From Xenophilus arseniciresistens (GTDB taxonomy: Bacteria; Pseudomonadota; Gammaproteobacteria; Burkholderiales; Burkholderiaceae_C), in contig NZ_JAQIPB010000007.1 of the NCBI RefSeq assembly GCF_028023875.1, positions 248,001 to 312,000 on the forward strand: DNA of 64,000 nt, written 5' to 3'. This document shows positions 48,076 through 57,221 of this stretch, in pieces. A program made the translations under genes and the position numbers. Positions within the stretch are counted from its first letter, which is position 1; every line of letters begins with the position of its first letter. The notes below the pieces were generated by a model that saw nothing but the letters and a program-made list of their open reading frames with translations, was not told the DNA's origin and searched no databases.

Positions 48076-48689
48076 TGGAAAGCAGCAAGCGTGAGATTGC
48101 CGCCGCCGCCGCCCGCCTGGTGGTGGAGGAGGGGCTGGAGTACGGGCCGGCCAAGCGTCGGGCCGTGCGCGACCTGCGACTGCCCGCGCGCACGGCGCTG
48201 CCCGGCAACGACGAGATCGAAGCCGAGGTGCGCGACTACATTCAGATCTTCTGCGCCGATACGCAGCCAGCCGAATTGCGGGCGCTGCGTGAACTGGCTG
48301 TCGAATGGATGCAGCACATGGCCCAGTTCCGTCCGCACCTGGGGGGTGCCGTGTGGCATGGCACGGCCACCCGCCTGTCCGACATCTACATCCAACTGTT
48401 CTGTGATGACTCCAAATCCGCCGAGATTGCGCTCATCGACCATCACGTCGATTACGAGCCGCGCACCGTCAGCGGCTTTCATGGGGAATCGGTCGAGGCG
48501 CTCAGCGTGCATGCGCCGAGCCGGGCCCTGGGCACAGAGGTCGGGGTGCATCTGATGGTGTATGACCTCGATGACATGCGCGGCGCCCTGCGGCTCGATG
48601 CGCAGGGACGTGTGCCGCGCGGCGATCTCGCCGCCGTTCGCCGCCTGCTCGACGAAGTGGATGGCACGCCGGACGGAGCCGGCGCGTGA
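48075..48689 (+). CDS. Degenerate nucleotidyltransferase-like protein
   Basis: Cytoplasmic protein of 204 aa that I cannot name. The segment GGAVWHGTATRLSDIYIQLF (about 95-114) follows the spacing of the nucleotidyltransferase core motif hG(G/S)-x(9-13)-Dh(D/E)h, but the second acidic residue is Tyr. A further acidic-hydrophobic stretch (ALIDHHVDY) follows where a third carboxylate could sit. The N-terminal 90 residues are helical and charged. The fold resemblance is an inference from the motif only. It starts divergently from mpl and its stop overlaps the TlpA-like gene. Confidence 0.65.
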   Translation: MESSKREIAAAAARLVVEEGLEYGPAKRRAVRDLRLPARTALPGNDEIEAEVRDYIQIFCADTQPAELRALRELAVEWMQHMAQFRPHLGGAVWHGTATRLSDIYIQLFCDDSKSAEIALIDHHVDYEPRTVSGFHGESVEALSVHAPSRALGTEVGVHLMVYDLDDMRGALRLDAQGRVPRGDLAAVRRLLDEVDGTPDGAGA

Positions 48690-49255
48690 GTGCGGTGATG
48701 GCGCAGGGCTCGCAAAGGCGGCGATGGCTGTTTGCAGGGGTGGCCACTGCAGCCGCGGCGGCTGGCCTGGGGGGCGCATGGTGGCAGCAAGGTCGCCAGG
48801 GCGAGCCGGGTGCCTCCGGCGGCGAGAGGCTCGGGCCGGAGTTCTGGGCCCAGCGTTTCGACCGGCCCGAGGGCGGGGAACTGGCGCTGGCTTCGCTGCA
48901 GGGTCGGCCGCTGCTCATCAACTTCTGGGCCACCTGGTGTCCGCCCTGTGTGGAAGAGCTGCCCATGCTGGATCGCTTCTTTGTGGCGCAGGGTGAGCGC
49001 GGGGTGCAGGTGATCGGCCTCGCGGTGGATCAGCCCAGCGCCGTGCGCAAGTTCCTGGCGCGCGCGCCCGTGGCATTTGCCAACGGCATGGCCGGCATGC
49101 AGGGCACCGATCTGGCCAGGCAACTTGGCAATGCGGCTGGGGGACTGCCCTTCACACTGATGATTCATCGCTCCGGCCAGGTGCTGGCTCGTAAAATGGG
49201 CAAGCTCGAGGCGGCCGATCTGCAGGCTTGGGGGCGTGCGGAATTTCACGGCTAG
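48686..49255 (+). CDS. TlpA-like membrane-anchored thioredoxin
   Basis: Periplasmic thiol-disulfide oxidoreductase, 189 aa. The N-terminal basic region and hydrophobic helix (about 13-31) act as a signal anchor. The thioredoxin fold carries the active site WCPPC near residue 84-88 and the cis-proline in GLPFT near 157. The GTG at 48686 overlaps the upstream stop; an ATG four codons later is the alternative. Such proteins reduce apocytochrome c or other envelope thiols; the client here is unknown. Confidence 0.88.
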   Translation: MSAVMAQGSQRRRWLFAGVATAAAAAGLGGAWWQQGRQGEPGASGGERLGPEFWAQRFDRPEGGELALASLQGRPLLINFWATWCPPCVEELPMLDRFFVAQGERGVQVIGLAVDQPSAVRKFLARAPVAFANGMAGMQGTDLARQLGNAAGGLPFTLMIHRSGQVLARKMGKLEAADLQAWGRAEFHG

Positions 49256-49356
49256 AATCCGCGGCCCGTTGGCGATTGGTCCGAAGATGGATGTAATACG
49301 CCGACGTTTGGGCTAGTTAGGCCTAGTTGTTCGGCGAATGCCGGCGTTGGAGGACC

Positions 49357-49830
49357 ATGGATCTGCGCAAACTGAAGACACTGATCGATTTGGTGTCTGA
49401 ATCGAATATTTCCGAACTCGAGATCACCGAGGCCGAAGGCAAGGTGCGCATCGTCAAAGGCGGCGAAGCAGCGCCGGTGCAATACGTGCAGGCCATGCCC
49501 GCTGCGACGGTGGCGGCGCCCGCTGTTGCTGTGGCCGCCCCTGCGGCTGCTGCGCCCGCGGCGGCAGCCGCGCCCGCGCCCGCTGCCGAACCCACGGGCC
49601 ATACGGTGAAGTCGCCCATGGTCGGCACCTTCTACCGTTCGGCCAGCCCCGGCGCGCCGGCCTTCGTGGAAGTGGGCAAGCAGGTCAAGGAAGGCGACAC
49701 GCTTTGCATCATCGAGGCCATGAAGATCCTCAACGAGATCGAGGCCGACAAGTCCGGCACGGTCACCAAGATCCTGGGCGAGAACGGCCAGGCGGTTGAA
49801 TACGGCCAGCCGCTGTTCATCATCGAGTAA
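49357..49830 (+). CDS. accB: Biotin carboxyl carrier protein AccB
   Basis: Biotin-carrying subunit of acetyl-CoA carboxylase for fatty-acid synthesis, 157 aa. The biotinylated Lys123 lies in [14 protein letters not shown]. An Ala/Pro-rich linker (about 45-78) joins the N-terminal part ([15 protein letters not shown]) to the biotinyl domain. GGAGG four bases before the ATG is a strong ribosome site. TAGAAT at 49253-49258, at the TlpA-like stop, may be its -10, leaving a leader of about 95 bases. It is followed by two copies of the accC 5' end. Confidence 0.96.
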   Translation: MDLRKLKTLIDLVSESNISELEITEAEGKVRIVKGGEAAPVQYVQAMPAATVAAPAVAVAAPAAAAPAAAAAPAPAAEPTGHTVKSPMVGTFYRSASPGAPAFVEVGKQVKEGDTLCIIEAMKILNEIEADKSGTVTKILGENGQAVEYGQPLFIIE

Positions 49831-49903
49831 GCCTTTGACGGGCTGCTTCACGCTGGCGTCCCTGGCAGTGCCCGCATCGTTGCGCGCACGTCCGGGCAAG
49901 GCC

Positions 49904-50029
49904 ATGTTCAAGAAGATCCTGGACGCGAATTGCGGCGCTGCGCCACGGCGCCGGCGGCCGACGGCGGGCGCGTCGCACGGGCCCACGCGGCGGGCGGGCG
50001 ATACAAGCCGCGGAGAAAACCATGTTTAA
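49904..50029 (+). CDS. Upstream ORF 1, decayed copy of the accC 5' end
   Basis: This 41-codon ORF begins MFKKILDANCG, matching the start of AccC ([11 protein letters not shown]) at 9 of 11 residues and 27 of 33 bases. After that it diverges into an Arg/Pro/Gly-rich sequence. Its TAA lies inside the ATGTTTAA that starts the next copy, an eight-base overlap that favours re-initiation. It begins exactly 118 bp before the second copy. A peptide function is doubtful; a regulatory role is more likely. Confidence 0.5.
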   Translation: MFKKILDANCGAAPRRRRPTAGASHGPTRRAGDTSRGENHV

Positions 50030-50139
50030 AAAGATCCTGGTCGCCAATCGCGGCGCGTGCGCCTTGGCGCAGACGGCCGGAGGCCGGCAAATTGCGCGTG
50101 GCCGCGCAGCGGGCGGGCGATTGAGCCGCGGAGGGCGTA
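49904..50139 (+). repeat. Two tandem 118-bp copies of the accC start region
   Basis: ATG codons at 49904, 50022 and 50140 are spaced exactly 118 bp apart, each opening the same 11-codon sequence. Upstream of copies 2 and 3 a shared CGGGCGGGCGAT and AGCCGCGGAG leader also repeats. Copy 2 matches accC at 32 of 33 bases; copy 1 has six differences. The middle of each unit has diverged although its length is conserved. Confidence 0.9.

Positions 50140-50147
<8 letters not shown>
50022..50147 (+). CDS. Upstream ORF 2, near-perfect copy of the accC 5' end
   Basis: A second 41-codon ORF begins [11 protein letters not shown], identical to AccC for 11 residues (32 of 33 bases), then turns into an Ala/Gly/Arg-rich sequence. 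Its TAA (50145-50147) lies within the accC start ATGTTTAA. Both upstream ORFs therefore have the same length, the same ending (Val-stop) and the same eight-base overlap with the next start. This suggests translational coupling into accC. Confidence 0.5.
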
Positions 50148-51489
<1,342 letters not shown>

Positions 51490-51504
51490 GTTGCTTTTCT
51501 TCTC

Positions 51505-51542
51505 GAAGCGCATCACGCGGGCCGCGGCGGCCCGTGCGCTTC
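51505..51542 (+). repeat. Strong hairpin after accC
   Basis: GAAGCGCA (51505-51512) pairs with TGCGCTTC (51535-51542), and CGGGCC (51518-51523) with GGCCCG (51529-51534), with a five-base bulge. A second small hairpin, GGGGC-TTCG-GCCCC, lies at 51563-51576. Neither is followed by a T-tract, so they may stabilise the acc mRNA end rather than terminate. Confidence 0.6.
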
Positions 51543-51627
51543 ACGCACCACCAACACACAATGGGGCTTCGGCCCCTTGGTCGCTTGTGCGGCCTTGCCA
51601 AAGCTCAAAGGATCAAAAGGCTGCCCT

Positions 51628-52515
51628 ATGTTCGAGTTGCGTCTGATGGTTCCCGAGGACCGTGTCGAGCTGATGGGCGAGGCCCTTGAGGAGCTCGATG
51701 CGCTGAGCGTGTCGGTGGAAGATGCCGACGCCCACACCGATGCCGAGCAGGCGCTGTTCGGCGAGCCGGGCATGCCGCCGCCGCGCGAAGGCTGGCAGCG
51801 TTCGCGGCTGGTCGCGCTGTTCCAGGATGAAGCTGCTGCGCGCCATGCGGGGCAGGTGCTGGCGGCGCAGGACTTCTTCGAGGGCTGCGAGCTGCTGGGC
51901 GTGAACGTGCTGCCCGAGCAGGACTGGGTGCGCCTGACGCAGTCGCAGTTCTCGCCCGTGGAGATCACCTCCGATTTCTGGATCGTGCCGAGCTGGCATG
52001 AGCCCCCCGAGGCGGCGCGCCATGTGATCCGCCTGGACCCGGGCCTGGCCTTTGGCACCGGCACGCACCCCACCACGCGCATGTGCCTGCGCTGGATTGC
52101 CACGCGCGCTGAAGGTGAACTGGGGGCGCGCGTGCTCGACTATGGCTGCGGCTCGGGCATCCTGGCCATCGGCGCTGCCAAGTTTGGCGCTTCGGACATC
52201 GACGCCGTCGACATCGACCCGGCCGCCGTGCAGTCCACGCAGTTCAACGCCCAGGCCAACCATGTGCAGCTGAACGCGGCCCTGCCCGAAGGTGCGAAGG
52301 GCGCCTACGACACCGTGCTGGCCAACATCCTGGCCACGCCGCTGAAGGTGCTCGCCCCCTTGCTCTGCGCGCATGTGCGCGAAGGCGGGGCCCTGGTGCT
52401 GGCGGGCATTCTGGAGCGCCAGGCCGACGAGCTGAAGCAGGCCTATGCGCCCTGGCTGCAGCTGACAGTCAGCGACAGCGAGGACGGCTGGATTCTCATG
52501 ACCGCACGCCGTTGA
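51628..52515 (+). CDS. prmA: Ribosomal protein L11 methyltransferase PrmA
   Basis: SAM-dependent methyltransferase that trimethylates L11, 295 aa against 293 in E. coli. It begins MFELRLMVPEDRVELMGEAL. SAM motif I VLDYGCGSGILAIGA is near residue 168 and the preceding GLAFGTGTHPTTRMCL motif is diagnostic, as is the post-motif VLANILATPL. It follows accC, the arrangement found in many proteobacteria. Starts upstream of 51628 would add non-conserved residues. Confidence 0.96.
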   Translation: MFELRLMVPEDRVELMGEALEELDALSVSVEDADAHTDAEQALFGEPGMPPPREGWQRSRLVALFQDEAAARHAGQVLAAQDFFEGCELLGVNVLPEQDWVRLTQSQFSPVEITSDFWIVPSWHEPPEAARHVIRLDPGLAFGTGTHPTTRMCLRWIATRAEGELGARVLDYGCGSGILAIGAAKFGASDIDAVDIDPAAVQSTQFNAQANHVQLNAALPEGAKGAYDTVLANILATPLKVLAPLLCAHVREGGALVLAGILERQADELKQAYAPWLQLTVSDSEDGWILMTARR

Positions 52516-52544
52516 GGCCGGCGCGACCCGTGCAGGGCCGACCC

Positions 52545-52560
52545 TACAATTAGAGACACA
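52545..52560 (+). promoter_or_regulatory. -10 box close to the DUF3426 gene start
   Basis: TACAAT (52545-52550) is followed by nine bases and then the ATG at 52560. Only the weak AGAGA lies between them, so a leaderless or very short leader is possible. Confidence 0.45.
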
Positions 52561-54032
52561 TGAGTCTCGTCACGCGATGCCCGGCCTGTGCCACCACTTT
52601 CAAGGTGGTGCGCGACCAGCTCCGTATTTCGGACGGTTGGGTGCGCTGCGGTCGTTGCAGCGAGGTGTTCGACGCCACCCAGGCGCTGCACGACACCGAC
52701 TCGGGCCAGGCTGTGGATGCACAGGCCTTCGCGACGCCCAAGGCGCCTCCGCTCGAAGCTTCGCCGCCGCTGGCCGCCGAAGCGCCTGAGCAGAGGCAGC
52801 CGGATCCGGACAGCCTTCCGCAGCAGGACAAGGCACTTGCTGCGCCGGCCGATGCGGCTCCACGCCCAGCGCCGGCATCGGGCACGCCCTTTGTGCCTCA
52901 GGCCATGGCCTGGCCGGCGTCGGGCGTTCTGGACCTGCCGGTCTCTGCCGCGCCCGAAGTGCCTGATGCGTCTGATGTGCCCGGCGGGTCCCGTGCGCCC
53001 GGCGCACTCTTCTCGCTCAAGCAGCCTGCGCGCGAGTCCGCGCCAGCAGCCGAGCCGGCATGGCGTCGCATCCAGATCGCGCAGCCGCAGCAGTCCCAGC
53101 CGCCTGCGGCACCTGCGCCTGGAGGACTGCTGGCCGATGAGCCCTGGCCCATGCGCCATGCCTCGGCCTCGGCCTCGGCCGAGCCTGCGTCTGATGATGC
53201 GCAGGTGGCGGCATCGGCGATCGATGCGGCGGTGGATGCGCAGTTGCAGAAGGCCCTGCGCCAGGCGCGCATCCAGGCCCGGCGCAAAGAACGCAAACAG
53301 CAGGCGCTGAGCCGCCTGGATGCTGCTGCGGCCACGCCGGCTTTCGCAGCGGAGCGCCCGGCGCCGGCAGGCGTGCGCCAGACGGTTGCCCAAGCAACGG
53401 CAAAGGCTCCGGCGCCCGTCAGCAAGCCTCCGATGCGCAGCGTCGCGGCGGGGGCCGGAGGCCCGTCCGCCGACACCCTGCTCGATTCCACGCTCTATGG
53501 CGCGGAGTTCATGGAGTCCAGGCCCAGCGCGCTGGACGCGGTCGGCCGCGCGCGCGGCAAGCCCTGGGTCTGGGGCCTGCTGGCGCTGCTTGCGGTCGCC
53601 CTGCTGGTGCTGCAGTGGATGCGCCACGAACGCGATGGCCTCGCCGCCTCACAGCCCGCACTGCGCCCGGCCATCGAAGCCTTGTGCCGGTTCAGCGGCT
53701 GCACGCTCGCTGCGCCGCGCCGCATCGCCGCGGTGCGCATCGACGGCTCCTCCTTCACGCCCGCGCGCGAGGCCGGGCAGTTCGAGCTGCTGTTCACGCT
53801 GCGCAATGCCGACTCCGCCGTGGTGGCCATGCCGTCCATCGAGCTGTCGCTGCTCGACGGCAACGAGCGGGCCGTCATGCGCCGGGTCTTTCATCCCGCT
53901 GATTTCGGCGCGCCGGCGCAGCTGGCGCCGCGGGCCGAGCAGCGCGCCGAACTGCGTCTGCTGTTGCAGCCGCCGCCGGAGCAGCGCGTGTCTGCGGTGG
54001 TGGGCTACAGCATGCTGGCTTTCTATCCCTGA
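52560..54032 (+). CDS. MJ0042-type zinc ribbon, DUF3426 membrane protein
   Basis: Protein of 490 aa with an N-terminal zinc ribbon (CPAC near residue 8 and CGRC near 30, in the MJ0042 pattern CxxC-x19-CxxC). A Pro/Ala-rich disordered region with Gln and basic stretches follows (about 45-325), then one transmembrane helix (about 338-357) and a C-terminal DUF3426 domain that would lie in the periplasm. The architecture is common in betaproteobacteria next to prmA. Function unknown. Confidence 0.9.
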   Translation: MSLVTRCPACATTFKVVRDQLRISDGWVRCGRCSEVFDATQALHDTDSGQAVDAQAFATPKAPPLEASPPLAAEAPEQRQPDPDSLPQQDKALAAPADAAPRPAPASGTPFVPQAMAWPASGVLDLPVSAAPEVPDASDVPGGSRAPGALFSLKQPARESAPAAEPAWRRIQIAQPQQSQPPAAPAPGGLLADEPWPMRHASASASAEPASDDAQVAASAIDAAVDAQLQKALRQARIQARRKERKQQALSRLDAAAATPAFAAERPAPAGVRQTVAQATAKAPAPVSKPPMRSVAAGAGGPSADTLLDSTLYGAEFMESRPSALDAVGRARGKPWVWGLLALLAVALLVLQWMRHERDGLAASQPALRPAIEALCRFSGCTLAAPRRIAAVRIDGSSFTPAREAGQFELLFTLRNADSAVVAMPSIELSLLDGNERAVMRRVFHPADFGAPAQLAPRAEQRAELRLLLQPPPEQRVSAVVGYSMLAFYP

Positions 54033-54099
54033 CGGCCGGCACGCCCTCTGCCGACGAGGGCGTCTCCTTCATCTTCCCCTTCTTGCGAGTGCACTTTCC

Positions 54100-55002
54100 A
54101 TGGCAGCAGTGATTTGTGGTTCCCTGGCCTTCGACACGATCATGACCTTTGACGGTCGGTTCGCGGACCAGATCCTTCCCGACCAGTTGCACATCCTCAA
54201 TGTGTCCTTCCTGGTGCCCGGCCTGCGGCGCGACTTCGGCGGCTGCGCTGGCAACATCGCCTATGCCCTCAATGCCCTGGGCGGGCAGGCACTGCCCATG
54301 GCAACGGTGGGCACCGACGGCGCCGACTACGTCGCGCGGCTGCAGGCGCTGGGCATCGGCACCGACTTCGTGCGCGTGCTGGAAGACAGCTACACGGCCC
54401 AGTGCTACATCACGACGGACATGGCCAACAACCAGATCACGGCCTTCCATCCGGGTGCGATGCAGCAGGCGCACCTGACGCCCGTGGTGGCGCGCGAGGA
54501 CATCCGGCTGGGCATCGTCGCGCCGGACGGCCGCGAAGCCATGGTTCAGCACGCGGCGCAGTTCAAGGCTGCCGGCATCCCTTTCGTCTTCGACCCCGGC
54601 CAGGGCCTGCCGATGTTCGACGGCGAGGAACTGCGCCGTTTCGTCGAACAGGCCGACTGGGTGGTGGTGAACGACTACGAGGCGCGCATGCTCAGCGATC
54701 GCACAGGCTGGAGCTTCGATGCGATCTCAGGCCATGTGCAGGGCCTGGTCGTGACCCTGGGTGAACAGGGCTGCGAACTGTGGATCGATGGCCGCAGGAG
54801 CGTGGTGCCTGCGTTCACGCCCGAGGCCGTGGTGGACCCCACGGGCTGCGGCGATGCCTGGCGCGGCGCGCTGCTCTATGGCCTGGAGCGTGGCTGGCCG
54901 CTGCAGCGCTGTGCCGAGCTTGGCAACCGGCTGGGCGCCCTCAAGGTGGCGCAGCGCGGGCCGCAGAACTACACGGTGGATCGCACGCAGTTCGACCTTT
55001 GA
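54100..55002 (+). CDS. PfkB-family carbohydrate/nucleoside kinase
   Basis: Ribokinase-like kinase of 300 aa, resembling the adenosine kinase/sugar kinase branch. It begins AAVICGSLAFDTIM. The substrate-binding motif GGCAGNIAYAL is near residue 47 and the signature DPTGCGDAWRGALL near 248 contains the catalytic Asp. The ATG at 54100 was chosen over longer open frames that read through the preceding gene. The gene follows the DUF3426 gene after 67 bases. Substrate not determinable here. Confidence 0.9.
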   Translation: MAAVICGSLAFDTIMTFDGRFADQILPDQLHILNVSFLVPGLRRDFGGCAGNIAYALNALGGQALPMATVGTDGADYVARLQALGIGTDFVRVLEDSYTAQCYITTDMANNQITAFHPGAMQQAHLTPVVAREDIRLGIVAPDGREAMVQHAAQFKAAGIPFVFDPGQGLPMFDGEELRRFVEQADWVVVNDYEARMLSDRTGWSFDAISGHVQGLVVTLGEQGCELWIDGRRSVVPAFTPEAVVDPTGCGDAWRGALLYGLERGWPLQRCAELGNRLGALKVAQRGPQNYTVDRTQFDL

Positions 55003-55074
55003 TGCCCCCGGCGCTTGCGGCTTTGCATGTGCGGGCCGCGGCACACCGGATGTGAGCGGAAGCTGAAAGGGCGC

Positions 55075-55107
55075 AAAAAAAGCCCGGCACCGCAAGGCGC
55101 CGGGCTT
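55075..55107 (-). terminator. Intrinsic terminator of the H1-like gene
   Basis: GCCGGGC and GCCCGGC arms (55099-55105 and 55082-55088) form a stem. On the minus strand it is followed by TTTTTTT (the A-tract at 55075-55081). It lies 18 bases after the stop of the H1-like gene and also separates it from the convergent PfkB gene. Confidence 0.88.
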
Positions 55108-55124
55108 GGACGGCCGGATGACCG

Positions 55125-55673
<549 letters not shown>

Positions 55674-55744
55674 TTCTTTCTCCTTGATCAAGTTGACAAA
55701 CAACTTATGAAAGCGCCTGGTGCTCAGCGTGCCGCACCAGACGA

Positions 55745-55779
55745 TTCATGGCGCCGGAGCTAAGCCCCGGCGCCATGAA
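55745..55779. repeat. Perfect 13-bp inverted repeat between nrdB and the H1-like gene
   Basis: TTCATGGCGCCGG (55745-55757) and CCGGCGCCATGAA (55767-55779) form a perfect hairpin with a nine-base loop. It lies 78 bases after the nrdB stop in the minus-strand sense. No T-tract follows on either strand. It may protect or terminate the nrd transcript or bind a regulator of the H1-like gene. Confidence 0.65.
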
Positions 55780-55856
55780 CACGGAAACCCCAGCCGCTGC
55801 ACTCTGAGGTGCATGTTGCGGCCGGGGCGATTCTTGAAAGCATTCGACTGCGGAAT

Positions 55857-57008
55857 TCAATCCCAGGACAACGCCCCACCCGACTGGTACTCGATCACCC
55901 GGGTCTCGAAGAAATTGCGTTCCTTCTTCAGGTCGATCATCTCGCTCATCCAGGGGAAGGGGTTCTCTTCGTTGGGGAACAAGGCTTCCAGGCCGATCTG
56001 CGTGGCGCGGCGATTCGCGATGTAGCGCAGGTAGCCCTTGAACATGGAGGCATTCATGCCGAGCACGCCGCGCGGCATCGTGTCTTCGGCGTAGCGGTAT
56101 TCGAGCTCGACGGCCTTGAGGAACAGCGCCTTGATCTCGGCCTTGAACTCGGCCGTCCACAGGTGCGGGTTCTCGAGCTTGAGCTGGTTGATCAGGTCGA
56201 TGCCGAAGTTGCAGTGCATCGACTCGTCGCGCAGGATGTACTGGTACTGCTCCGCCGCGCCGGTCATCTTGTTCTGGCGGCCCAGCGCCAGGATCTGCGT
56301 GAAGCCGACGTAGAAGAACAGGCCTTCCATCAGGCAGGCGAAGACGATCAGGCTCTTGAGCAGCTTCTGGTCGTTCTCGGGCGTGCCGGTCTTGAAGTCC
56401 GGGTTCATGATCGCCTCGATGAAGGGGATCAGGAACTCGTCCTTGTCGCGGATCGACTGCACCTCGTTGTAGGCGTTGAAGATCTCGGATTCGTCCAGGC
56501 CCAGCGACTCGACGATGTACTGGTAGGCGTGCGTGTGGATCGCTTCTTCGAAAGCCTGGCGCAGCAGGAACTGGCGGCATTCGGGCGCCGTGATGTGGCG
56601 GTAGGTGCCCAGCACGATGTTGTTGGCGGCCAGCGAATCGGCCGTCACGAAGAAGCCGAGGTTGCGCTTGACGATGCGGCGCTCGTCCTCGGTCAGACCG
56701 TTCGGGTCTTTCCAGAGCGCGATGTCGCGGTTCATGTTCACTTCCTGCGGCATCCAGTGGTTGGCGCAGGTGGCGAGGTACTTTTCCCAGGCCCACTTGT
56801 ACTTGAAGGGCACCAGCTGGTTGACGTCGGTCTGGCCGTTGATGATGCGCTTGTCGGCCGCGTTCACGCGGCGGGCGCTGGCGCCGGAGGCGTCAGACGA
56901 TGCAGCAGAAGTCGGTGCAGCCATCGAGCCACCAGCAGGGGTCGATGCCACGGGGTTGGGCTGGCTCCGCGGTGCGGAGTGCTTGACTTCGTCGTCCCAG
57001 GTCAACAT
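55857..57008 (-). CDS. nrdB: Ribonucleotide reductase beta subunit NrdB
   Basis: Class Ia ribonucleotide reductase small subunit that houses the diiron-tyrosyl radical, 383 aa. Metal-ligand motifs EEAIHTHAY near residue 147 and [10 protein letters not shown] near 243 are visible, plus the radical-transfer region and the C-terminal tail [13 protein letters not shown]. The ATG at 57008 gives MLTWDDEV, the usual betaproteobacterial start; an upstream start would add MEIS. A Ser/Ala/Pro-rich N-terminal stretch (about 10-45) is extra. GATAAT on the minus strand (57032-57027) may give a second promoter besides that of nrdA. Confidence 0.95.
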   Translation of the reverse strand: MLTWDDEVKHSAPRSQPNPVASTPAGGSMAAPTSAASSDASGASARRVNAADKRIINGQTDVNQLVPFKYKWAWEKYLATCANHWMPQEVNMNRDIALWKDPNGLTEDERRIVKRNLGFFVTADSLAANNIVLGTYRHITAPECRQFLLRQAFEEAIHTHAYQYIVESLGLDESEIFNAYNEVQSIRDKDEFLIPFIEAIMNPDFKTGTPENDQKLLKSLIVFACLMEGLFFYVGFTQILALGRQNKMTGAAEQYQYILRDESMHCNFGIDLINQLKLENPHLWTAEFKAEIKALFLKAVELEYRYAEDTMPRGVLGMNASMFKGYLRYIANRRATQIGLEALFPNEENPFPWMSEMIDLKKERNFFETRVIEYQSGGALSWD

Positions 57009-57221
57009 AGAAATTTCCAATGCTCAATTATCAGAGCAACGTTGCGTGTTTGAGAAGTTGCGCGCGCGCGCTGGCACGCAAATTTGTTGTGCGCAGGCAT
57101 CGAGCGATCACGTCGACGCGGCACCGGGGCGATTGGGTGAGGGGCTGCGGACCGCAGCAAGCAGCTTCGTCGTGTTGTCGAAGCCCGGATGCGTTGCGGT
57201 CCGCGCCGATGCCTCATCGCA

